The position numbers and the translations under genes are program-made. Source: an uncultured Ruminococcus sp. (GTDB lineage Bacteria; Bacillota; Clostridia; Oscillospirales; CAG-272). From it: a stretch of DNA of 7,508 nt. Below, piece after piece: positions 1-6,948 of the stretch (its first letter is position 1; each line of letters begins with the position of its first letter). The notes under the pieces are model-generated. The model did no database searches. It was not told where the DNA came from and saw only the letters and a program-made list of their open reading frames with translations. Where the stretch lies: contig CACYEW010000220.1 of assembly GCA_902773455.1 (NCBI GenBank), positions 1 to 7,508 of the forward strand. Reading direction: 5' to 3'.

Positions 1-225
1 AAGATAGGCGACAATACGAAGATAGCCGCGGGAGCGGTCGTCATAAACGAGATACCCGCCGATTCGACCGCGGTCGGCATACCGGCGCACGTCGTTGTGA
101 AAAAGAACGCCGAATGCGATCTCGACCAGGTACACGTACCCGATCCCGTAACTCAGCAGATCTGCGAGCTGAAGCACAGGATCGAAGAGCTTGAAAAAAA
201 GTTAGCCGAAAAGGAAAACGGCTGA
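1..225 (+). CDS. cysE: Serine O-acetyltransferase, C-terminal part (5' end outside window)
   Basis: The reading frame is open from base 1 to a TGA at 223-225, giving the last 74 residues. The enzyme acetylates L-serine with acetyl-CoA to make O-acetylserine, the carbon skeleton for cysteine synthesis in the cytoplasm. The visible part starts in the last coils of a left-handed beta-helix (hexapeptide repeats with small residues and Val/Ile, such as KIGDNTKIAAGAVV). It continues into the family-typical end, with IPADSTAVGIPA followed by HVV. A tail with PDPV and a short charged coiled-coil-like end (ICELKHRIEELEKKL) matches what is usual in bacterial CysE. The gene lies 11 bases upstream of cysS, and cysE-cysS is a common pair in Firmicutes, which supports CysE over other hexapeptide acyltransferases. 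The catalytic histidine region is outside the window, so activity cannot be judged. Confidence 0.85.
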   Translation, partial: KIGDNTKIAAGAVVINEIPADSTAVGIPAHVVVKKNAECDLDQVHVPDPVTQQICELKHRIEELEKKLAEKENG

Positions 226-236
226 AAGGATAAAAA

Positions 237-1625
237 ATGAAGTTATATAACAGCTTAACAAGGCAAAGAGAAGATTTTTATACGAATGAACCCGGCAAGG
301 TAAAGATATACACCTGCGGACCCACGGTCTACCATTACGCCCATATAGGAAATCTGCGTACATATATGATGGAAGACGTGCTCGTCAGATACCTCGATTA
401 CGCCGGTTACGACGTGTTGCGCGTTATGAACATCACCGACGTCGGGCATCTTTCAAGCGACGCCGATACCGGCGAAGACAAGATGCTCAAAGGCGCGAAG
501 CGCGAGCATAAGACGGTCATGGAGATAGCGAAGTTCTACACCGACGCGTTTTTCGAGGACGCGAAAAAGCTCAATATCAAAAAGCCCGACGTCATACAGC
601 CGGCGACCGGCTGCATAGCCGAATTCATCGAAATGGTCTCGGCTCTGCTCGAAAAGGGCTACGCCTACGAAGCCGGCGGAAACGTATATTTCGACACGTC
701 GAAGCTCGATAAGTATTACGTCTTCGGCGAACACGACGCCGAGGATCTCGAAGTCGGCGTAAGAGAAGGCGTGGAAGCCGACGGCAACAAGAAAAACAAA
801 GCCGATTTCGTGCTCTGGTTCACAAAGTCGAAATTCGACGATCAGGAGCTGAAATGGCCAAGCCCGTGGGGACTCGGTTACCCCGGCTGGCATATCGAAT
901 GCTCGGCGATCTCGCTCAAATACTGCGGCGAATATCTCGATATACACTGCGGCGGCATCGTCAATCAGTTCCCGCATCACACGAACGAGATCGCGCAGTC
1001 CGAAGCGTACATAGGTCACAAGTGGTGCAATTTCTGGTTCCACGTTCTGCACCTCAACACGGCGACGGGCAAAATGTCGAAGTCGTCCGGCAAGTTCTTA
1101 ACGCTCTCCGTACTCGAAGAGCAGGGAATAACTCCGCTTGCATACAGATTTTTCTGCCTCAATTCACATTACAGAAAATCGCTCGTTTATTCCGAAGAAG
1201 CGCTGGAAAACGCCGCGACCGCTTATAAAAAACTGAGAGCGAAATGCTCCGCGTTAAAGGGCGGCGAGGTCGACAGAGAAGCGTTCGATAAATACAAACA
1301 GCCGTTTGCCGAGGCTCTCGACAACGATCTGAACACGGCTCTCGCCGTAACGGCGGTCTACGACGTGCTGAAAGCCGATACGGACGAAGCGACTAAAAAG
1401 GCGCTTATAGAAGATTTCGACCGCGTTCTCGCGCTCGATCTTACAAAGCCCCTGCCCGAAGAAAAAGAAGAAGGCGACCCGGAGATACTTGCAAAAATAG
1501 CCGAACGCGCCGCCGCGAAGAAAGCAAAGGATTACGCAAAAGCCGACGCGATAAGAGCGGAGCTCGCCGCACAGGGCATAACGCTCATCGACACGCCGCT
1601 GGGCACAACATATAAGAGAGGTTGA
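237..1625 (+). CDS. cysS: Cysteinyl-tRNA synthetase (divergent subtype)
   Basis: This class I aminoacyl-tRNA synthetase charges tRNA-Cys with cysteine in the cytoplasm. At 462 residues it has the usual family length. The ATP-site HIGH motif appears as HIGN (residues 36-39) and the KMSKS loop is intact (279-283). The four expected zinc ligands are present with the correct spacing: Cys27 in YTCGPTVY, Cys222 in PGWHIECSA, His247 and Glu251 in FPHHTNEIAQ. The C-terminal KAKDYAKADAIRAEL and GTTYKRG stretches fit the helical and anticodon-binding end of CysRS. The ATG has an AAAGGA ribosome binding site 6 bases upstream. Odd points are the segment after NITD (VGHLSSDADTGEDKM instead of the common DIDDKI type) and GGIVNQFPHH instead of GG(S)DL-FPHHENE. 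These suggest a separate CysRS lineage, not decay. Stop and next start are only 2 bases apart, so it is probably cotranscribed with the methyltransferase. Confidence 0.96.
   Translation: MKLYNSLTRQREDFYTNEPGKVKIYTCGPTVYHYAHIGNLRTYMMEDVLVRYLDYAGYDVLRVMNITDVGHLSSDADTGEDKMLKGAKREHKTVMEIAKFYTDAFFEDAKKLNIKKPDVIQPATGCIAEFIEMVSALLEKGYAYEAGGNVYFDTSKLDKYYVFGEHDAEDLEVGVREGVEADGNKKNKADFVLWFTKSKFDDQELKWPSPWGLGYPGWHIECSAISLKYCGEYLDIHCGGIVNQFPHHTNEIAQSEAYIGHKWCNFWFHVLHLNTATGKMSKSSGKFLTLSVLEEQGITPLAYRFFCLNSHYRKSLVYSEEALENAATAYKKLRAKCSALKGGEVDREAFDKYKQPFAEALDNDLNTALAVTAVYDVLKADTDEATKKALIEDFDRVLALDLTKPLPEEKEEGDPEILAKIAERAAAKKAKDYAKADAIRAELAAQGITLIDTPLGTTYKRG
1615..1621 (+). promoter_or_regulatory. Ribosome binding site that sets the methyltransferase start at 1628
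   Basis: AGAGAGG lies 6 bases before the ATG at 1628. The in-frame TTG at 1622, which overlaps the cysS stop, directly abuts this site and so has no spacer. The ATG at 1628 is therefore the better start. The site lies inside the last codons of cysS. Confidence 0.75.
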
Positions 1626-1627
1626 AT

Positions 1628-2743
1628 ATGCTTAAAACAAAACTGCCGCTCATACTCGATACCGCGACCGGTACGACGTATATGAAATACGGTATGAAAC
1701 CGGGTGAAAAATCGTGGAAATTCGCTTACGAACATCCGGACATGCTCTACAACTTTCAAAAAGGCCTTTACGATATCGGTTCAGACGCCGTTCTGACGTC
1801 GACCTTCGGCATCGTTCAGGGCAAAGATCCGATAAATATCGAAGCGGCGATCGGCGTATCCAAAGTCGCGCGCGAAGCCGCCGGATCCGACAAACTCGTC
1901 ATAGGCGCGGTATCTCCGATAGGCAGATACCTTTATCCGTACGGCGATATGAGATTCGACGAGGCGGTCGAGCGTTACGGCGAAGTCGTTTCAGCGATAG
2001 ATCCGTACGTCGATCTGTTCATGACGGAGACGAACATCCAGACCTCCGAAACGAGAGCCGCCGTATGCGCCTTCAAAAAGTATTCGAACAAGCCCGTGAT
2101 AGCGACTCTTACGATAGATCAGAGCGGCAAAACGCTTTCGGGAGATCTGCTTCTGCCGTCGCTTTTCACGCTTGCGGACGCCGGCGCTGACTGCTTCGGC
2201 GTAAACTGCTCGTTCGGCGCGGCAAGCGTTGCGGAACACCTGATCCCGATAGTGCCTTACGCGGAGGCGATCGGCGTGACCGTCGCCGCCAAACCGAACG
2301 CGGGGCTGCCCGATAAACCGACTCCGGTCGAAGTATACGCCGACGCGATGCAGAAGATGTACGACGCAGGCGTATCGGTCGTAGGCGGCTGCTGCGGTAC
2401 GGGTCCCGAACATATAACGGTGCTGAAAGAAATGGTGCAGAGATCCGCTCCCGGCAAAATAACTCCCGCCGACGTAGATTTTTCAAGGATCGTATCGAAT
2501 ACGAGAGCGTACGCGGAGATCGGCGACGATCTGCCCGACCCGGTCGAAATATCCGAATTTCTGTCGGACGATATCGACGAGCAGGATGAAGATTACGCGG
2601 TGATAAAGATAGAAAAAGGTCAGGCGGACGAGCTTATGTCTCAGCTTCCTTATATAAACAAACCCTTCGCGTTATGCGGAGACTTTGACGAATACGAAAA
2701 ATTCAGACGAGTATATTGCGGTAAAACGATATTTGTTAAATAA
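1628..2743 (+). CDS. Zinc-dependent homocysteine S-methyltransferase domain protein (MetH N-module type) with a degenerate tail
   Basis: The 371-residue protein carries the S-methyl_trans barrel (about residues 5-275). The barrel binds homocysteine thiolate through zinc and passes a methyl group to it to form methionine. The zinc ligands are visible: Cys194 in GVNCSFG and Cys255-Cys256 in GGCCGTGPEHI. The N-terminal LDTATGTTYMKYG replaces the more usual LDGAMGT. There is no complete pterin-binding or cobalamin domain, so this is not full MetH. A methyl donor such as S-methylmethionine, or a partner corrinoid/folate protein made elsewhere, is needed. Residues about 285-371 look like the MetH linker followed by scraps of its pterin domain (LPYINKP and RVYCGKTIFVK). 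The gene follows cysS by 2 bases and precedes the beta-helix gene by 9. Neighbouring cysE and cysS support a sulfur amino acid role. The methyl donor is unknown. Confidence 0.85.
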   Translation: MLKTKLPLILDTATGTTYMKYGMKPGEKSWKFAYEHPDMLYNFQKGLYDIGSDAVLTSTFGIVQGKDPINIEAAIGVSKVAREAAGSDKLVIGAVSPIGRYLYPYGDMRFDEAVERYGEVVSAIDPYVDLFMTETNIQTSETRAAVCAFKKYSNKPVIATLTIDQSGKTLSGDLLLPSLFTLADAGADCFGVNCSFGAASVAEHLIPIVPYAEAIGVTVAAKPNAGLPDKPTPVEVYADAMQKMYDAGVSVVGGCCGTGPEHITVLKEMVQRSAPGKITPADVDFSRIVSNTRAYAEIGDDLPDPVEISEFLSDDIDEQDEDYAVIKIEKGQADELMSQLPYINKPFALCGDFDEYEKFRRVYCGKTIFVK

Positions 2744-2752
2744 GAGGTTATT

Positions 2753-5449
2753 ATGACCGGATTTGAAGTCAAAAAAAGATATCCGTTATCAAACGAAAAA
2801 AAGCTCCATACGTTCCAGTCAGACGCGGAAGGCTTTTATCCGGTTGAAAATACGGAAAAAGCCGAATTCGTGACAAGATTTCCGAACACTCCGTTCAAAG
2901 GCTATTACGACGGCTGCGGCTGCGTTCAGGGCGTATGCGCAGATACAAGAGCAAAAGAGAGAAGAGCGCTTCGCCGCGACTACGCCGAGCCGCTCGATCT
3001 GTCTTCTTATTCGTGCCTTACCGTTGCGACGGATGTTACGAGATTTGCTCCCGGCGCTTATCATCTGTCGGTGAAGCTGTTCTCTAATAATGAGACGTAC
3101 GAGCTTGACGCTCCGATCTTAGCAGAATGCTGGAACACGACGACGTTCATCATCACCGGCTTTGAAAAAAGAAACGCGATAACCGCAATGGAGATCGGCG
3201 TTTATAACGAAGGTGAAGAGAACTGGGCGGGACTTTATCAGTTAGGCGCCGTATCTGTCGGCGAGATAGTAGATCTCAGCTTTGAGATACCCGGCGCGTG
3301 GAAGAGTTTTTCGGCTTATAACGGATCGCTTTCTTACGACGACGGACTGAAATTCGATTTCGACGGCGGCGCTTATTTTCAGACTCCGTATTTTCCCGAC
3401 GTTCACAATACGATGTATAACGCGCCGATGTGGCTTCGGAACACTCTGTTTTTCATAATGAAAAACGACAGCTCTGCCGATAAGGTGAGGATCTGGTTCG
3501 TCGACGAAAAGGACGGTGAATATAAGCCCGAAAAGAGCAAAATATTCGATATCGATCCTTATTCGGATAAAAAGGCGTATTTCTTCAATTTCTCCGACGT
3601 GCCGCAAGCAAAAGAGAGACTCGCCGGTTTCAGATTCGAATTGCTCGGCGGAAAAGGCTCCGTAACGGTCAGAAGGATCACTCCGGAAGAGGAAGAACCG
3701 ATATATCCGTACGCCGGCTCCGTTTTATCCTGCACCGCAGACGAAGAAACGGTCACGGCGGAAATAAAGATCGATAATAAAGAAGATTATAAAAAGATCG
3801 CCGTTTACGAGACGTTTATGTATAACGTACACGACGATATAAAGGGCTTGACAAAGCTTTTCGAATGTGATATCAAAGACGCGGTAACGGCGAAATTCCC
3901 GATGAAACGCGGCAATATGACCCGCCTTTCGTCGCAGTTTCTCGCAGTGCTCGAAAAAGAAGACGGATCGTACGTCAAGATCGCGCCGAGATTCTATATT
4001 GAAAATTACCGCGATTTCTCGTTCAATCCGTACAGATTCGAGCTGCCGGATTACGAGGTGAACGCGCTCGATTTCGGCGCGAAGGCGGACGCGTTTACCG
4101 ACGATACCGACGCCATACAGGCGGCGATAGATCACGTCAACGCTCACGGCGGCGGCAGAGTTCTCATACCTTATCACAACACCGGCAGATATATAATCAC
4201 GAATATAATGATGAAGTCGAACGTCGATCTTCATCTTTGCGAGGGCGTTATACTCTGGCAGTCGCAGGAAGACCGCGATTACAAATACCCCGTTTTCTAC
4301 GGTCACGACTACCCGATGAGAAACATAAACTGGACCCACGCTCTGCACGTGGCGACTTATCCGCTCATCCAGGCAAAATTCTGCAAAAACGTGAAGATCA
4401 CGGGCAAGGGCAAGATCAGAAGCATGGACAAGGGCAGCGAGGAGGAGCGCATAGGCTGGTACCCGAACAACTGCCACGACAGGATCCATTGTATCTCCGT
4501 AGGCTTTTATTGCGTTGAAAACGTTGAATTGTCCGATTTCGAGGTCGTAAGATCGAATAACTACCATATAACGCTCGACGCTTGCATGAATATTTACGCG
4601 GCGAACGTCAAACTGCACGAGGTCAAATGCGTATCCGGAGACGGCTTCGGTATGACGATCGGCACGCATCACGCAAAATACGAAAGATGCTTCTTTGAAT
4701 CGAACGACGACGCGATAGTCATGTGCGCGATATATAACGATCCGAGAGGGCTCCGCTGGTGGTGGTCGTCTCCCGGCGTTTACAACGCCGTACACGATAT
4801 CGAGGTCGCGCACTGTTATCTCAATTCCGGCGGCGGCAAAGCGATCTGCTTCATCACCTGGGGATCCGACGATCCGCATCCTGACAGGCAGGAGATATAT
4901 AACGTGAACGTTTACGACTGCGTGCTTCAGGGCGGTTATTCCGTCGGCACGTGGCCCGACAACCCGTATAACGGCAAATGCCCGTTCGATAACGAGGAGA
5001 CTGACGACTGGTCGCCCGTTAAGAACGTGCGTATATTCAATAACGAATACCGTTCGCCTACGGATATGCTTTGCGTCAAACCGACGAATTTCATATCCGA
5101 CACCTGCATAAGATCCGCTTCGTATTTTCAGAACGCCGATTTCAGTCAGGGCAGGTGCTTCTGGACGGAGGAAGGCGACGTTATAATCGAAGACGGTCAC
5201 GCGATATCGAGCGCCGGAAAGATATATCAGGGCTTGTATATCGAAAAGGGAAAACATACGCTTAAAGTGAAGGTCGACCGTTTCGGCAGGGTATTCTGCG
5301 AAGACGCGCTTACGGGAAAGACCGTTTCCGAAAAAGAGTTTTTCGTAAAAGAACCTACGGAAATAACGCTTGAATTCACCCTTGACGAAGATAATACGGT
5401 CGCGCTCGGCGTGACCGGCGGAATACTTTATTCCGCGGAGGTAATATGA
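2753..5449 (+). CDS. Large right-handed beta-helix protein, GH28/pectate-lyase-like, with flanking beta-sandwich domains
   Basis: The 898-residue protein starts at an ATG with GAGG 5 bases upstream. Layout by sequence character: about 80-175 and 180-312 are two beta-rich, jelly-roll-like regions; 315-425 is an Ig/FN3-like region; 436-780 is a right-handed beta-helix; 785-898 is a jelly-roll resembling carbohydrate-binding modules (NADFSQGRCFW). The helix opens with the pectate-lyase-3 signature VNALDFGAKADAFTDDTDAIQ and has GGGRVLIP. Asp630 (SGDGFG) and Asp652-Asp653 (SNDDAIVM) match the three catalytic aspartates of GH28 in order and spacing. The later GHG histidine seems to be SGGGK (692-696), and the RIK motif is not found. 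An aromatic insertion with three Trp (669-671) follows the Asp pair. I infer a glycoside hydrolase or related enzyme acting on a sugar other than polygalacturonate. No signal peptide or membrane segment is seen, so it looks cytoplasmic unless exported by another route. Its stop overlaps the next start (ATGA). Confidence 0.8.
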   Translation: MTGFEVKKRYPLSNEKKLHTFQSDAEGFYPVENTEKAEFVTRFPNTPFKGYYDGCGCVQGVCADTRAKERRALRRDYAEPLDLSSYSCLTVATDVTRFAPGAYHLSVKLFSNNETYELDAPILAECWNTTTFIITGFEKRNAITAMEIGVYNEGEENWAGLYQLGAVSVGEIVDLSFEIPGAWKSFSAYNGSLSYDDGLKFDFDGGAYFQTPYFPDVHNTMYNAPMWLRNTLFFIMKNDSSADKVRIWFVDEKDGEYKPEKSKIFDIDPYSDKKAYFFNFSDVPQAKERLAGFRFELLGGKGSVTVRRITPEEEEPIYPYAGSVLSCTADEETVTAEIKIDNKEDYKKIAVYETFMYNVHDDIKGLTKLFECDIKDAVTAKFPMKRGNMTRLSSQFLAVLEKEDGSYVKIAPRFYIENYRDFSFNPYRFELPDYEVNALDFGAKADAFTDDTDAIQAAIDHVNAHGGGRVLIPYHNTGRYIITNIMMKSNVDLHLCEGVILWQSQEDRDYKYPVFYGHDYPMRNINWTHALHVATYPLIQAKFCKNVKITGKGKIRSMDKGSEEERIGWYPNNCHDRIHCISVGFYCVENVELSDFEVVRSNNYHITLDACMNIYAANVKLHEVKCVSGDGFGMTIGTHHAKYERCFFESNDDAIVMCAIYNDPRGLRWWWSSPGVYNAVHDIEVAHCYLNSGGGKAICFITWGSDDPHPDRQEIYNVNVYDCVLQGGYSVGTWPDNPYNGKCPFDNEETDDWSPVKNVRIFNNEYRSPTDMLCVKPTNFISDTCIRSASYFQNADFSQGRCFWTEEGDVIIEDGHAISSAGKIYQGLYIEKGKHTLKVKVDRFGRVFCEDALTGKTVSEKEFFVKEPTEITLEFTLDEDNTVALGVTGGILYSAEVI

Positions 5450-5955
5450 TTAAAAAACTGATCGCGGCGATACTCCTGTTTCTTTTCATCGCGGTAAACG
5501 CGACGGCAGCGGGATCTGACGCTTCAAAGCAGATAAAACGGCTCGATATAGCCGATCAGATCAAAAAAAGCGAATATCTTGTCGGCGAAGAACTCGATCT
5601 GTCTGATTTCTACCTTACGGTTACGTACGACGACGGGCAGACCGAAAACGTGCCGATAACGGCTGATATGATATCGGGCTACGATCCCGGTTCGCTCGGG
5701 GCGCAGGTCATTACCGTGAATTATAAAAACAGAGCGACCTCGTTTTCTGTAAAGGTCGTTACGGAGTATTCATCGGCAGATACGGAGAGGGAAACGCTCG
5801 ATTTCGACACTACCCCCGAAACGAGACCGGAAGATGAAGCCGAAGGCAAGCCGAGCAAGGCGATAATGATAGCCGCGGTCACCGTATGCGCCGCCGCCGC
5901 GGCGCTGTGCATAGCGGCGATAATAATCAAACATGAAAAAGGAGAATATAAATGA
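5446..5955 (+). CDS. Membrane-anchored protein with one bacterial Ig-like domain
   Basis: The 169-residue protein begins with a signal peptide: MIKK, a hydrophobic core to about residue 17, and a likely cut after ATA at 19-21. Residues about 38-105 form a bacterial Ig-like fold of the Big_3 type, with YLVGEELDLSDFYLTVTYDDG, then DPGSLGAQVITVNYKN and a final FSVKVV strand. An acidic, Thr/Ser/Glu/Pro-rich linker (about 106-138) leads to a single membrane helix (139-161, Ala/Ile-rich) and a short basic cytoplasmic end. The expected topology is Ig domain outside, tail inside. There is no enzyme motif, so binding, spacing or scaffolding at the surface is the likely role. GGAGG (5437-5441) lies 4 bases before the ATG, and the start overlaps the stop of the beta-helix gene by 4 bases. 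Its own stop overlaps the aldolase start in the same way. The fold call is firm; the function is unknown. Confidence 0.8.
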   Translation: MIKKLIAAILLFLFIAVNATAAGSDASKQIKRLDIADQIKKSEYLVGEELDLSDFYLTVTYDDGQTENVPITADMISGYDPGSLGAQVITVNYKNRATSFSVKVVTEYSSADTERETLDFDTTPETRPEDEAEGKPSKAIMIAAVTVCAAAAALCIAAIIIKHEKGEYK

Positions 5956-6932
5956 GCGGACGTGTCGGTAATTTAATGTCCGTCAGAGACGACATAAAAG
6001 TCTTTGACGTAACGCTTCGCGACGGCGGACTCTGCAACGATTTCAGATTTAACGATGAATTCGTTTCGGCGCTTTATAAGGCTAATCTCGAATCCGGCGT
6101 CGATTATATGGAATTCGGTTATAAATCGAGCAGAAAGCTCTTTCGCGAAAGCGATTTCGGCAAGTGGAAATTCTGCAAAGAAGAGGATATAAGAGCCGCG
6201 ATAGGCGAGCATAAAGATCCGATGATGAAAATATCCGTAATGGCTGACGTCGGCAGATGCGACTACAAGACGGATTTCGTAAAAAAAGAAGACAGTTATA
6301 TCGATATGGTACGCGTCGCGTGCTACATACATCAGATACCGGCGGCGGTCGAGATGATCGAGCATCTGCACGGTCTCGGCTACGAGACGACGTGCAACAT
6401 CATGGCGGTATCGCAGGCGAATACGAATCAGATCGAGGCGGCGCTTGAAATGATAGGAGCCTCGTCCGCCGACGTCATATATCTCGTCGACAGCTACGGT
6501 TCGTTCTATCCCGAAAGCGTTATGGAGCTTGCAAGGCTTTATATGGATACGGCGAACAAAAACGGCAAACGCGCCGGTTTTCACGCGCACAACAATCAGA
6601 ATTTAGCGTTTGCGAATACAATTGAAACGCTTTCTTACGGCGTTTCGTATCTCGACTGTTCGGCTATGGGCATGGGCAGAGGCGCCGGCAACTGTGCGAC
6701 GGAGCTTTTGCTCGGATTTCTTAAAAATCCGCGTTACAGCCTTTACAGCGTGCTCGAATTCATAGAAAAGTATATGCTTCCGCTCAAAGCGTCGGGAATA
6801 AAATGGGGGTATGACCTGCAGTATCTTTTCACAGGTCAGCTGAACCGCCACCCTCGTGAAGCGATCAATTTTACAGCGGAAGGCAGATCTGACTACTGCG
6901 AGTTTTATAAATCGCTTTTGGAAAACTATTAA
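5952..6932 (+). CDS. HMGL/DmpG-type aldolase (aldolase catalytic domain protein), substrate unknown
   Basis: The 326-residue protein is a TIM-barrel aldolase of the HMG-CoA lyase / 4-hydroxy-2-oxovalerate aldolase / isopropylmalate synthase superfamily. These cytoplasmic enzymes make or break carbon-carbon bonds using a divalent metal. The catalytic opening DVTLRDGG (19-26, with Arg23 and Asp24) and the metal-binding HAHNN (His211, His213) are both intact. The spacing between them is close to that of DmpG. The glycine-rich MGMGRGAGN region before ATELLL is also conserved. No LeuA regulatory or DmpG communication domain follows. The C-terminal end (GQLNRHPREAI, then DYCEFYKSLL) fits the small stand-alone subfamily that I recall from surface-polysaccharide loci. 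The ATG at 5952 has GGAG 7 bases upstream; a second ATG at 5976 has only a poor site. The ATGA overlap with the Ig-protein gene suggests coupled translation. The substrate is not predictable. Confidence 0.85.
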   Translation: MSGRVGNLMSVRDDIKVFDVTLRDGGLCNDFRFNDEFVSALYKANLESGVDYMEFGYKSSRKLFRESDFGKWKFCKEEDIRAAIGEHKDPMMKISVMADVGRCDYKTDFVKKEDSYIDMVRVACYIHQIPAAVEMIEHLHGLGYETTCNIMAVSQANTNQIEAALEMIGASSADVIYLVDSYGSFYPESVMELARLYMDTANKNGKRAGFHAHNNQNLAFANTIETLSYGVSYLDCSAMGMGRGAGNCATELLLGFLKNPRYSLYSVLEFIEKYMLPLKASGIKWGYDLQYLFTGQLNRHPREAINFTAEGRSDYCEFYKSLLENY

Positions 6933-6937
6933 AAACA

Positions 6938-6944
6938 AGGTGAC
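6938..6944 (+). promoter_or_regulatory. Ribosome binding site that sets the lipoprotein start at 6949
   Basis: AAGGTGA is a strong match to the Shine-Dalgarno consensus, 4 bases before the ATG at 6949. It lies in the 16-base gap after the aldolase stop. It decides against the longer in-frame start at 6856, which would place 25 non-signal residues within the aldolase gene. Confidence 0.75.
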
Positions 6945-6948
6945 CGAT

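Noticed and set aside
453..1052. Minus-strand open frame of 199 codons inside cysS, with similar ones at 255-449 and 5973-6590
   Set aside because: These are also in mirror codon register with the real genes and are explained by the same codon bias. The sense proteins carry intact catalytic motifs.
854..1228. Plus-strand open frame in another phase inside cysS, with similar ones at 1714-2190 and 4237-4518
   Set aside because: Arg/Ser-rich products without motifs, lying fully within well-supported genes.
1622..1627. TTG start for the methyltransferase, overlapping the cysS stop
   Set aside because: It directly abuts the ribosome binding site, with no spacer; the ATG at 1628 has the right spacing.
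3725..5257. Long open frame of 510 codons on the minus strand within the beta-helix gene
   Set aside because: It lies in exact codon register opposite the real gene, so it stays open simply because the sense gene avoids TTA, CTA and TCA codons here. The product has no recognisable domain, while the sense strand has clear motifs.
2753..5449. Calling the beta-helix protein a polygalacturonase or pectate lyase outright
   Set aside because: The GHG histidine and RIK motif of polygalacturonases are not found, and no pectin genes are nearby; only the broader fold-level call is supported.
6856..6948. Longer version of the lipoprotein, starting inside the aldolase gene
   Set aside because: It would bury the signal peptide behind 31 residues and ignore the strong AAGGTGA site before 6949.
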